Shown here: piece after piece, positions 38,940 to 47,754 of the stretch
How the letters are laid out: the number at the start of each line of letters is the position of its first letter
Numbering within the stretch: the first letter of the stretch is position 1
Source: Aliarcobacter vitoriensis
GTDB taxonomy: Bacteria; Campylobacterota; Campylobacteria; Campylobacterales; Arcobacteraceae
Assembly: GCF_003316695.1 (NCBI RefSeq)
Contig: NZ_PDKB01000004.1
Location: 95,363-159,362 of the forward strand
Length of the DNA stretch: 64,000 nucleotides
Reading direction: 5' to 3'
Translations under genes and position numbers: made by a program
The notes under the pieces: generated by a model
The model's input: the letters and a program-made list of their open reading frames with translations, nothing else
What the model was told of the DNA's origin: nothing
Databases searched by the model: none

Positions 38940-38966
38940 TTATTATAATTATATAAAGGAAAAAAG

Positions 38967-41097
38967 ATGAAAATAAGACTAGCTATGTCTGTTGCTGCAA
39001 TATTGACTTGCGGGGGGGGGTAACCTATTAAGTGCTAATGAAACTACAGTATTAGATACTATTTCAGTAAATGAAACTTCACATAAAAGTGGAAGTAGCG
39101 AAAATGGTTATGTAGTAAAAGAACTAAAACAAGTAGGGTTTTGGGGCGAAAAATCACTTCAAGATACACCTTACTCAATGACAGTAATCCCACAAGAACT
39201 TATCGAAAATTCTATATCAGGAGATATGGATCAAATTTATAAAATGAATCCAGTTACTCAAACAGCTGCAACGACTTCTGTTTATGGAACACCATATGCA
39301 GTAATTAGAGGATTTGGTACACAAACTGGAATTATAGATGGTTTAAGACTTTCTTCTACTTCTTCAGGAATCAGTATGGAAGAATTAGAAAGAGTTGAAA
39401 TTTTAAATGGACTTTCTGGGTTTATGTATGGAGCTGGAAATGTTGGAGGTACAACAAACTATGTGTTAAAAAGACCAACTTACAAAAGACTTACAAATCT
39501 AACTTTAGGAAATTATGGTAATGAACAATATTATGCTCATCTTGATTTAGGTGATAAAATAGATGAAAAAGGTAAATTTGCATATAGATTAAATGCTTCA
39601 TATCAAGATGGTGAAACTTCAAAAGATGATCAAAATGTGGAAAGAAAACTTATTAGTGGTGCTATTGATTGGAATGTAACAGATGATTTTCAACTTCAAT
39701 TAGAAGCTGCTTATCAATATTATAGAGCTGATGGTAGAGAACAGTCTTTCTATTCAGATATACCAAATGTATGGCCTGATGCAGATTCTTTAGATATGAG
39801 TAAAACATATGTTCCTAATGATTGGGTTTATAATGAGACTGAAACAAATAGAGTGGGTTTAAATGCAACTTGGAATATAAATGATATTTTTACACTTAGA
39901 AGTGCATACTTATATAAAAAAGATACTAGAGAACACACTCAAGCTTTTCCGACATTTACAACAACAGGTTGGAAATTACAATGGATGAGTAAAGTTAATC
40001 CATCTGATTATATTGCTCAAGGTGCATATACTTATTTAGATAGTGAGTTTAATACGGGAAGTATAAAACATAAATTAACGATGGGAGTTTCAGGAGATAT
40101 TTTAGAACAAAAGAAATATGAAAAAGAGTCTTTTTGGGCTTCTACAACTCCTTCTAATTTAACTCTTGATGATTTATTAAACTATTCTATGCCTTCAGAA
40201 TTTAATACAAGTGATTATGGTAAAAAGTATAAGGCAAATAAATCTGAAAATACAAATATAGTAATTGGTGATGATATAACATTTAATGAACAATGGAGTG
40301 CTTTAATCGGAGCAAATTATACAACTATTGGAACAAAAGTTTTTAATTCAACAGGGAAAGAAACATCAAAATATGATAAATCAAAATTAACTCCAACATT
40401 ATCTTTAATTTATAAACCATTTGAAGATTTAACAACTTATGTTACATATATGGAAGCTTTAGAAAAAGGAACGATAGTTGGAAGTACTTATAAAAATGCA
40501 GGTGAAATCTTAGAACCTTTAAAAAGTGAACAATATGAGATTGGAGCAAAATACTCTATTTCTGAAAATTTACTTTTAAGTTCATCAATATTTAGAATAG
40601 AAAAACCCTATGAATACTCTAATAAAGCTTTACCTATACCAACTTATGTACAAGATGGATTAAGAATACATGAGGGGATAGAACTAACATTAACTGGAAA
40701 AATAACTGATAATTTAACAATTATGACAGGAGGAACTCTTTTAGATCCAAAAATAGATAAAAGTAATGACCCAAAATTAGAAGGTAAAAAACCAACTGGA
40801 ACTGCAACTAAGATGGCAAAAATCTATGCAGAGTATAATATTCCACAAATTAGTGGTTTAACTTTAACTGGTGGAGCATATTATACTGGAAGTAGATTTG
40901 CTGATAATACAAATCTTCAAAAAATTGATGCATATACTTTATTTGATGCAGGACTTAGATATAAAACTAAATTAGATAAATATTCTACAACTTTTAATCT
41001 AAATGTAGCAAATTTAACTGATGAAAATTATTGGGCTTCAAGTGATACATTAGGAAATCCAAGAAATATTGCATTTTCTATGAAAATGGAGTTTTAA
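38967..41097 (+). CDS. Phase-variable TonB-dependent siderophore receptor (OFF in this sequence)
   Basis: The start ATG 38967 has AAAGGA upstream and encodes a signal peptide (MKIRLAMSVAAILT) that runs into a G9 tract (39012-39020). In this length the frame hits TAA at 39021 after 18 codons. With G8 (or G11) the same start reads into NLLSANETTVLDTISVNE and on through the plug (DTPYSMTVIPQELI, RGFGTQTGIIDGLRL, ERVEILNGLSGFMYG) and beta barrel to a C-terminal Phe (SMKMEF), about 709 residues. The barrel frame is fully open from 39007. The family is FhuA/FpvA-like siderophore receptors. No other usable start precedes the plug. Confidence 0.9.
39012..39020 (+). repeat. Poly-G tract (G9), phase-variation switch
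   Basis: Nine consecutive G in the signal-peptide codons of the receptor gene, in otherwise very AT-rich DNA. It is the only G or C run of this size that I saw in the window. Loss of one G or gain of two restores the reading frame. Confidence 0.9.
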
Positions 41098-41109
41098 AAA
41101 ACTAGATAT

Positions 41110-41131
41110 AAAGAGAGTTTTTGCTCTCTTT
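41110..41131 (+). terminator. Hairpin after the TonB-dependent receptor
   Basis: AAAGAGAG (41110-41117) pairs with CTCTCTTT (41124-41131). The T tail is weak. A further small hairpin follows in the 41098-41318 gap, which has no gene I can support. Confidence 0.6.
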
Positions 41132-41280
41132 GTACTTTTAAGCATGGGTTTCAAAGTATTTATTTAATTTTGAGATTAAAATTTCGATATAAAAATATAC
41201 TTTCCTTTTGTACTTTGGAACTCATACTTAAGAGTATAGAATATATTTTTATATTAAAATTGAAATAAGAATACTCTTTT

Positions 41281-41305
41281 AAAGGTAAGTAACATACACT
41301 TACCT
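41281..41305. terminator. Hairpin between receptor and convergent iron operon
   Basis: AAGGTAAGT (41281-41289) pairs perfectly with ACTTACCTT (41297-41305), 7-base loop. It lies 14 bases beyond the stop of the minus-strand gene and probably serves that gene. Confidence 0.6.
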
Positions 41306-41318
41306 TTAAATTGGTGTT

Positions 41319-41624
41319 TTAGTTAATATCTTTACTTTTTACAATAACTTCGTGACCTTCACCACCATCTAAAACAGCATTAAAATCACCAGTTGGTTTA
41401 TCAAAAGTTATTTCACTATTTTCATCAATTTTTGTTTGAAGAATAGTTTTACCATCTTGAACTACTTTAAAATTTACTCCACTAGCACTACTTCCATCAC
41501 TAAATCCACCTTCACAAGTGATAGTGTTGTCACCATTGTCAAAACAACTCATTAAAGCTGAGTGTCCAAAAGCCGAACTTGTTGCGAATAGTATCGCAGC
41601 TGAAAATATAGTTTTTTTAATCAT
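41319..41624 (-). CDS. Small periplasmic protein with mature N-terminal His
   Basis: 101 residues. The signal peptide (about 1-20, ending SSAFG) leaves a mature protein starting HSALMSC. It has two Cys (CFDNGDNTITCEGGF) that could pair, then a Gly/Asp-rich beta segment ending GGEGHEVIVKSKDIN. That end resembles the last part of DUF4198/carboxypeptidase-regulatory-like domains found with metal transporters. It follows feoB with a 48-base gap on the same strand, so it may be in the same operon. Metal binding is a guess from the N-terminal His and the context. Confidence 0.75.
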   Translation of the reverse strand: MIKKTIFSAAILFATSSAFGHSALMSCFDNGDNTITCEGGFSDGSSASGVNFKVVQDGKTILQTKIDENSEITFDKPTGDFNAVLDGGEGHEVIVKSKDIN

Positions 41625-41672
41625 TTTTTATCCTTTTTATTAAATTAAATTTTGCATAAGTTAAAATTATTC

Positions 41673-44129
41673 CTAAGATTTATTTAATCCTCCTTTCCAA
41701 TTTATAAATTTAGTAGGGAAAAGTCCTAGAACTAAAGTTATAAGAAGTACAGAGGAGTAAAAATAAATCATAGCTTCAAGTCCACTCCATAAATAAATAT
41801 TTCCTAAAGTAAAAATTAATGAAGATACTACAAGTCCCAAACCAATAGGGAAAAAGATAGCAAATAACATCCAATTAAAACTGTTTGTTTGCATTTTAAC
41901 AACTATCATAGTAGCTATACAAGGTGGAGTTAAAAGCATAAAAATTATAATTGATGTTGCGTGAAGAGGTGTATATCCACTATTTTCTGCCATTGCTTCT
42001 TCTGCTCTTTGATTATCTGCTTTGTTGTTTTCATATAAGCTTCCTAAAGTTGCAACGGCACTTTCACGTGCAGCAAATGAGCTTAAAAACGCTACATTTA
42101 TTTTCCAGTCAAACCCTGCATATTTACTTATAGGTTCTATTGCTTTTCCTGCCATTCCTAAAAGAGAATTTTCAACTTTTTCATTTTTTATTTCTCTAAG
42201 AATAGTTTTTCTATCATTTGATAATTTTCTCAAAGCTGTATTTATCTTTCTTGCTTCAGCATTTTTTTCAGGGTTTATAAATAAGTAGAAAAGTTCATTC
42301 TTAGCTTTGAAATTATCATCTATGCTACTTGAAGAACTTGTCATTTTTTTTGTTCTATAGTTATCATACATATTTAAAAGTTCTGATACTTTTTCTTTTG
42401 AATTTATATGTTCATAGTATGATAAATCTTTTATCTTTGAATCAAACTCTATTAAAGCTTTATTAGACATATCATCATATTTTATTTTTGATTCATCGCT
42501 AAGTCCAGGAAATTGTAATAATGCAAAAAGTACGATAGCAACTGCAAGTACAATAGTTACAACTTTTTTTATATATACCCAAACTCTTTGAGAAGAACGA
42601 ATTACAATACCTTTTAAAGTTGGTAGATGATATGGTGGAAGTTCCATAACAAATGGTGCTGTTTCTCTATTTTTTAAAACAGTACTTGTTAAAATTTTTG
42701 CAACAATTAATGCTGTAAATACTGTTGCAGTTGATATAAAAAACATCATCAATGCCATATCAGGTTTAAAAAATGCTCCTAAAAGTAGGGTGTAAAACGG
42801 AACTTTTGCCAAACAGTTCATATATGGAACAGTTAAAACTGTTGCCATTCTAGCTCTATCATCTGCTATTCCTTTTGTTGCCATAACACCTGGAACAGCA
42901 CAACCACCAACCATTGCTCCTCCAAGAACTAAAGGAAGAGTTGATTGCCCGTGAAGTCCAAACTTTTTAAATACTCTATCAAGAATAAATGCCATTCTTG
43001 GCATATATCCAACATCTTCCATAATTGCAATTAATGCAAAAAGTATAAAAAATATTGGAATATAATTTAATAATGCATTTGCACTATTTACCATCCAAAT
43101 AGCAAAATCACTTATCATTGGAACTTCTGTAAAATTTGCTTCTGGAGATATATCTATAACAAAGTTTTTTAAACTTGCTAATATTGGCCATGTATAATCT
43201 GTAAGTTTATATCCATAAACAATTGATATTTGATAAACTAAAAACATCAAAGCAAATAGGATTGGTAATGCTAAAAATCTATTTAGTATTATTTTATCAG
43301 CTTTATCTGTGAAAGTTTCTTTACCTTTTTTTTCTTCTTTTACATTTTTTGAGTATATAATTTCTGCACTGTCATATCGAAAAGTTGCCAAAAATGTTGT
43401 TATGTTTTTATTGTATTGTTCTTTAAATTTATTTCTTGCATTTTCTAATTTTTCATCTATATTTGTAATATTTTGTTTTAGATAATCAATAATTGTTGTA
43501 TCATTCTCTAAAGCTTTGATAGCTAACCATCTTTTTGATATATTTAAATTTGAGTCTTCTATTTCATTTTCTATCTCTTTTATATAGTTCTCAAATTCTT
43601 CATAATTTAGTTCAAATTTCTCAAATACTTCTTGTTTCTCATAAACACTAACAATAGATTTCATAATTTCATCACCGCCAATACTTTTAGAACCACTTGC
43701 TTCTATAACAGGGCATTTTAACATTGAAGAGATTTTTTTGCTATCTATTTTTATACCTCTTCTGTTTGAAACATCTATCATATTTAATACTACAACAACA
43801 GGTAATCCCATCTCTAAAAGTTGAAAAGTTAAATATAAGTGTCTTTTTAAATTTGATGCATCAATAACATTTACTACAATGTCTGGTTTTTCATTGATTA
43901 TAAACTCTTTTGCAACTTTTTCTTCTAGTGAATATGAACTAAAAGAGTAAGTCCCTGGTAAATCTACCATTTCTATTTTATAATCTTCATATCTAAAAAA
44001 ACCAGTTTTTTTATCTACGGTTACACCTGGATAATTTGCAATTTGTTGTTCAATTCCGCTTACAAGATTGAAAATTGTGGATTTACCACAGTTTGGTTGA
44101 CCTGCTAATACTGCTCTTATTTTTTTCAT
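41673..44129 (-). CDS. feoB: Ferrous iron transporter FeoB
   Basis: Inner-membrane Fe(II) transporter of 818 residues. The N-terminal G domain has G1 GQPNCGKS (10-17), G3 DLPG (56-59) and NMID. The membrane part contains two Gate domains with the motifs VPYMNCLAKVPFY and SSFAARESAVATLGSLY. A charged insert lies between them (about 560-660). The start overlaps the feoA stop by four bases (ATGA). The ABC pair and the Cys-rich protein upstream are on the same transcript by spacing. Confidence 0.96.
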   Translation of the reverse strand: MKKIRAVLAGQPNCGKSTIFNLVSGIEQQIANYPGVTVDKKTGFFRYEDYKIEMVDLPGTYSFSSYSLEEKVAKEFIINEKPDIVVNVIDASNLKRHLYLTFQLLEMGLPVVVVLNMIDVSNRRGIKIDSKKISSMLKCPVIEASGSKSIGGDEIMKSIVSVYEKQEVFEKFELNYEEFENYIKEIENEIEDSNLNISKRWLAIKALENDTTIIDYLKQNITNIDEKLENARNKFKEQYNKNITTFLATFRYDSAEIIYSKNVKEEKKGKETFTDKADKIILNRFLALPILFALMFLVYQISIVYGYKLTDYTWPILASLKNFVIDISPEANFTEVPMISDFAIWMVNSANALLNYIPIFFILFALIAIMEDVGYMPRMAFILDRVFKKFGLHGQSTLPLVLGGAMVGGCAVPGVMATKGIADDRARMATVLTVPYMNCLAKVPFYTLLLGAFFKPDMALMMFFISTATVFTALIVAKILTSTVLKNRETAPFVMELPPYHLPTLKGIVIRSSQRVWVYIKKVVTIVLAVAIVLFALLQFPGLSDESKIKYDDMSNKALIEFDSKIKDLSYYEHINSKEKVSELLNMYDNYRTKKMTSSSSSIDDNFKAKNELFYLFINPEKNAEARKINTALRKLSNDRKTILREIKNEKVENSLLGMAGKAIEPISKYAGFDWKINVAFLSSFAARESAVATLGSLYENNKADNQRAEEAMAENSGYTPLHATSIIIFMLLTPPCIATMIVVKMQTNSFNWMLFAIFFPIGLGLVVSSLIFTLGNIYLWSGLEAMIYFYSSVLLITLVLGLFPTKFINWKGGLNKS

Positions 44130-44350
44130 ATCATCTCTATTTCTATTAAATTTGCTTCACTTTTTCTAAGTGTTAAGTTATAGTTGTGTATTTTTAATTC
44201 CATTGGATCATACAATGGTGCTTCTCTTATAATCTCTAATATGGTTCCTTCTACAAATCCCATATCAAGAAGTTTATAAAGTAGCTTTCCTTGGGCATTG
44301 AGTTTTATAACCTTAACTTTACTTTTTTCTTTTACTTCATTTAGTAACAC
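44126..44350 (-). CDS. feoA: Ferrous iron transport protein A
   Basis: Small SH3-like cytosolic protein that supports FeoB. The 74-residue product starts at GTG 44350, with AAAGGAG 5 bases upstream; an ATG at 44371 is possible but would place that ribosome site inside the gene. It carries LLYKLLDMGFVEGTILEIIR, the FeoA core. It overlaps feoB and lies 10 bases after the upstream permease gene. Confidence 0.92.
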   Translation of the reverse strand: MLLNEVKEKSKVKVIKLNAQGKLLYKLLDMGFVEGTILEIIREAPLYDPMELKIHNYNLTLRKSEANLIEIEMI

Positions 44351-44360
44351 AAATTCTCCT

Positions 44361-45974
44361 TTAATCTTCAAATTTTATCTCATTTAATTTTTGCAAATTA
44401 TCTTTTGAAAATCTTACTGCAAAATAGTTTTTTCCATCATCATATCTTACAAGATAATGAGTTGGTTCAGAGATAAATCTTAATCTCATATTTTTATAAT
44501 CAAACTTTGGTAAATCAAGTTTTAAAAACTCAAAATCCCAAGTAAGAAGATAGAAGTTATTATTTTTATCTATTGCATATCCACTAAAGTTTTTTTGTCT
44601 ATTTTCTGAAATATATATGTACTCAACTTCTATATCTTTATCTTTTTTTATCTCTTTTAAGATTATTTTATTATCGTATTTTCTCAAATTAAACATTTTA
44701 TTGTCATTGTCTATGATCAAATAACCCAAATCAAAAGGTTTTATATTTGTAGGTTTTCCAAATATCTTTTTGGCTGGAAATACAAAGTTTAACTCTTGCA
44801 AATTTTTACTTAGTTTATTAGAAGATTCTTCTAAATATTTATTGTCAAAGTCATAAATTTTAACTTCTTTATTGAAGAAACCAAAAAATTCTTCTGCAAA
44901 TTTTATCATAGCAACAGTGCTTTGAGGATTAAAGAGTGGGAAAAAGTCTATCTCCTTTTCTTCTAAATATCTTGGCTGATAATCAAAACTTAGTTTTGCA
45001 TCTCTTATCTCATCTTTATTGAAAATTCTATCTTTTATCACAACTGGAAGTCTGTTTTGAAGTTCTAAATTACGATAATAGACAAAAGGAAGTGTATCTT
45101 CATACTCTTTTTGAGAAAAAGTTTTACTATTTTTTATTCCATATTCAAACTGATGTGCTCCAAAATTTTTTTGATATACAAAATCTTCTTCAATATCTGA
45201 ATAAAAAATATAATATTTATAAAACTCTTTTTGGTAGTTTTTTTCATAGTTTTCATATGAAAAATATATAAAAATAGTTAAAAATATTGCAAATGCACTT
45301 GTATATATTTTGCCTAATCTTTGATGTTTTATACTATAAAAACTGTCAAGAAGAATAAATGGAGAAAATATTATTAATGCAAAGAATAGACTAAAATCTT
45401 GTATAAAGAATCTTGATTTTATAGATAAAAAAATAAATAATATAAAAATTACTAGTTTTAAAATAAAAACTTTTTTATTTTGTTCAATTATTAATGCTGA
45501 AACTAAACTATATGAAATAATTGATATTAAGCTAAAAGCAAAACTATCTTTTATCATAATTTCAACTAACTCTTTTGGATAATATTGATTATTTACCATT
45601 AAAAGTAAAATAGAAAATATTGAGCTAAGTAATAATATGATAATTATTGAAATAGTTACATGATAAAATGTGATTTTAGCCAAACTCAACGGTAAATGAA
45701 TTGTTAGTTTTACCCTTTTTTGAATAATTTCTGGTAAAAATTGTGCAAATGCAAAAGTAGTTCCAAAAATCATATAAAAATATAAAAAATATGAGTAAGG
45801 TTTATTTTCTAATTGAGCAAATTTATACCACATCATACTTTCCGGCTCTATTGTTGAAAATTCAAAATTTAATTTGAAATAGTAATATGACAATAATATA
45901 ATATAAAATATTATAGATAATATTAAAAAATATTTGAGTTTCATAAACTCTTTTAAAAAAATTGATTTAAGCAT
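44361..45974 (-). CDS. ABC-type permease-like membrane protein in the feo operon
   Basis: 537 residues. The first half has about seven membrane helices (within 15-245), in an ABC-2 permease-like layout. The second half (about 250-537) is soluble, beta-rich and probably extracytoplasmic, with repeated Tyr/Asp/Asn-rich blades and no recognised motif. A tentative resemblance to DUF4857 proteins of metal-associated operons is noted. It overlaps the ATPase gene by one base and is followed by feoA. The substrate is unknown. Confidence 0.75.
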   Translation of the reverse strand: MLKSIFLKEFMKLKYFLILSIIFYIILLSYYYFKLNFEFSTIEPESMMWYKFAQLENKPYSYFLYFYMIFGTTFAFAQFLPEIIQKRVKLTIHLPLSLAKITFYHVTISIIIILLLSSIFSILLLMVNNQYYPKELVEIMIKDSFAFSLISIISYSLVSALIIEQNKKVFILKLVIFILFIFLSIKSRFFIQDFSLFFALIIFSPFILLDSFYSIKHQRLGKIYTSAFAIFLTIFIYFSYENYEKNYQKEFYKYYIFYSDIEEDFVYQKNFGAHQFEYGIKNSKTFSQKEYEDTLPFVYYRNLELQNRLPVVIKDRIFNKDEIRDAKLSFDYQPRYLEEKEIDFFPLFNPQSTVAMIKFAEEFFGFFNKEVKIYDFDNKYLEESSNKLSKNLQELNFVFPAKKIFGKPTNIKPFDLGYLIIDNDNKMFNLRKYDNKIILKEIKKDKDIEVEYIYISENRQKNFSGYAIDKNNNFYLLTWDFEFLKLDLPKFDYKNMRLRFISEPTHYLVRYDDGKNYFAVRFSKDNLQKLNEIKFED

Positions 45975-46801
45975 TAATATTTTCCTACATATCCCAAAAA
46001 TTTTTCTTCAAAATCTACTTCTAACTCTTCTAAATTATTAAAACTCTCAAAAGTAAATATTTTTTTATAATCTTTTAAATTTTCAATTCTATGAATATTT
46101 TTTAATTTGAATTCTTCATCATTTGATACTTTATAGCATCTAAAATTTGATATAAAATCTTTCATAGTAGTTTTATGTACATTTCCACCTTTTTGAATAA
46201 TTGCAATATCATCTATTAAATCAACTAAATCACTCATAACATGAGAAGTAATAAGAACAGTTTTGTTTGTTCCTTTTACATAATCTTTTAAATAGTCAAT
46301 AAAAAGTCTTCTATATCCAGCATCTAATCCCATAGAATAATCATCAAGAATTAAAAGTTTTGCATCTTGAGCAAATAAAAGCCCCAATACAACCTGAGAT
46401 TTTTGTCCAAAAGATAGAGTTGATAATTTTTGATTATAATCTAAATCCATAAGATTTATTAAATCATAAAATATTTTTTTATTCCAATTTTCATAAAAAG
46501 GTGAAAAAAAGTTTTCTATTTCATTGATTGTCATAAAATCATAAGATATAAATCCTTCATATAATAAAGCAATATTTTTTTTATTTTTAGCACTTAAATT
46601 GTGTGAATCTTCACCAAAAATTTGACATTTACCATTTTGTGGTTTTAAGAACCCCATTAAAATATTGATAAGTGTTGATTTTCCTACTCCATTTTTCCCC
46701 AATAATCCAAAAATAGTTCCTTCTTTTATTTGAATATTAAGATTTGAGTATATTTTTTTGTTACCATAAGCGTATGATAAATCTTTTATCTCTACAACCA
46801 T
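45974..46801 (-). CDS. ABC transporter ATP-binding protein in the feo operon
   Basis: 275 residues. Walker A is GKNGVGKS (about 35-42). The signature loop is LSFGQKSQ instead of LSGGQ, and Walker B reads LLILDDYSMGLD, with Asp in place of the usual catalytic Glu; the H-loop ITSHVMSDL is intact. I start it at ATG 46801 because the frame above it overlaps the 41-codon Cys-rich gene. It is paired with the downstream permease. The altered signature and Walker B suggest a divergent or slow ATPase. Confidence 0.85.
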   Translation of the reverse strand: MVVEIKDLSYAYGNKKIYSNLNIQIKEGTIFGLLGKNGVGKSTLINILMGFLKPQNGKCQIFGEDSHNLSAKNKKNIALLYEGFISYDFMTINEIENFFSPFYENWNKKIFYDLINLMDLDYNQKLSTLSFGQKSQVVLGLLFAQDAKLLILDDYSMGLDAGYRRLFIDYLKDYVKGTNKTVLITSHVMSDLVDLIDDIAIIQKGGNVHKTTMKDFISNFRCYKVSNDEEFKLKNIHRIENLKDYKKIFTFESFNNLEELEVDFEEKFLGYVGKY

Positions 46802-46808
46802 AATAATA

Positions 46809-46934
46809 TTATTTTTTGTCTGTTTTACAAGAATTCTTTCCATTTCCACAGTTACAACCGCTACTTTTAAAAAGTTTTATATATAAATAATAAGCTGCTC
46901 CTAATGCAATAATTACTAAAAAAATATTTTCCAT
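46809..46934 (-). CDS. FeoB-associated Cys-rich membrane protein
   Basis: 41-residue protein. One membrane helix (ENIFLVIIALGAAYYLYIKL) is followed by a short tail with three Cys (GCNCGNGKNSCK), matching the FeoB-associated Cys-rich family. It is the promoter-proximal gene of the feo operon: Cys-rich protein, ABC ATPase, permease, FeoA, FeoB. The family is thought to assist FeoB, perhaps by handling Fe(II) on the cytoplasmic side. It is missed by ordinary length cut-offs. Confidence 0.88.
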   Translation of the reverse strand: MENIFLVIIALGAAYYLYIKLFKSSGCNCGNGKNSCKTDKK

Positions 46935-46963
46935 ATTAAATCCTAAAATTAAAATAGTTGTAG

Positions 46964-47002
46964 ATTATCAAAATTAACCTTAAGAAGTACAATTTTGATA
47001 AT
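46964..47002. promoter_or_regulatory. 12-bp inverted repeat between the two iron operons
   Basis: ATTATCAAAATT (46964-46975) and AATTTTGATAAT (46991-47002), perfectly complementary, 15-base spacer. The halves contain TTATCA/TGATAA, like Fur half-sites. A second nested repeat, AACCTTAA (46976-46983) and TTAAGGTT (47027-47034), overlaps it. Located between the divergent feo operon and the DUF4198 gene. Confidence 0.55.
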
Positions 47003-47077
47003 AATTGCTAATTTGTTAATATAGCGTTAAGGTTGATTTAGTAATATTCTATTCTAAAATAAAACTAGGAGTAATCT

Positions 47078-47743
47078 ATGAAAAAATTTGTTTACAGTAT
47101 GATGTTATCATCAGCAGTAGTTGTAGGTGCGAGTGCACATGAAGTTTGGCTAGAGTTAGATAGTAAAAAAAATGAAGCTCAACTATTTTTTGGACATTTT
47201 GATATCAAAGAAAAAGAGAGTGGTGAAAAATTTGCAAAAATTAAAGAAGGTGTTGCTTATCCAAAAGATTTACTAAAAGATGTAAAAAGAAACGATAACA
47301 ATGTTACATATACTTTCTCAAAAGCTACTGATGTTGTAGTTGTAAGAGAAGATGCACCAAGAAAAAGTAGAGCAGAAGGAATTACTACAAAAAGAATATC
47401 TTATTCAAAAGCTGGAATTACAAGTAAAGATGCTATTACAAAATTTGATATAGTTCCAGTTGATGCTAGTAAAAATATTTTTAAAATTGTTTTTGATAAT
47501 AAACCTTTAGCAAAAACTAAAGTAACAGCTATTTCTCCTACTGGTTGGACAAAGACTTTCTCTTCTGATGAAAAAGGTGAATTTACTGTTGAAACACCTT
47601 GGAAAGGTGGCTATCTTTTACAAACATCTTTTGAAGATGAAACAAAGGGTGAAGAAGATGGTGTAGCTTTTGACAAAACAGTTCATGCATTATCTCTTAA
47701 TATTACAATAACACAAGGTTTACCTTGGGAAGTTAAAAAGTAA
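47078..47743 (+). CDS. DUF4198 periplasmic metal-uptake-associated protein
   Basis: 221 residues. The signal peptide (about 1-20, ending GASA) leaves a mature protein beginning HEVWLELD. The C-terminal half is a carboxypeptidase-regulatory-like beta domain (KTKVTAISPTGWTKTFSSDEKG). DUF4198 proteins accompany nickel, cobalt and iron transporters and are often called NikK-like. It is divergent from the feo operon and is followed after 11 bases by a PepSY membrane protein. A periplasmic metal carrier is the likely role (inference). Confidence 0.85.
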   Translation: MKKFVYSMMLSSAVVVGASAHEVWLELDSKKNEAQLFFGHFDIKEKESGEKFAKIKEGVAYPKDLLKDVKRNDNNVTYTFSKATDVVVVREDAPRKSRAEGITTKRISYSKAGITSKDAITKFDIVPVDASKNIFKIVFDNKPLAKTKVTAISPTGWTKTFSSDEKGEFTVETPWKGGYLLQTSFEDETKGEEDGVAFDKTVHALSLNITITQGLPWEVKK

Positions 47744-47754
47744 AAAGGTAATTT

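Noticed and set aside
38755..38966. A small RNA or tRNA in the gap before the receptor
   Set aside because: No cloverleaf or conserved RNA fold is visible; the palindrome at 38819-38832 alone is not enough.
39178..41097. The receptor as a gene starting at ATG 39178
   Set aside because: That product would lack the signal peptide and the first part of the plug; the upstream frame-shifted start explains the sequence better.
46802..46849. Upstream start for the feo-operon ABC ATPase
   Set aside because: It overlaps the well-supported 41-codon Cys-rich gene, and the ABC domain begins just after 46801.
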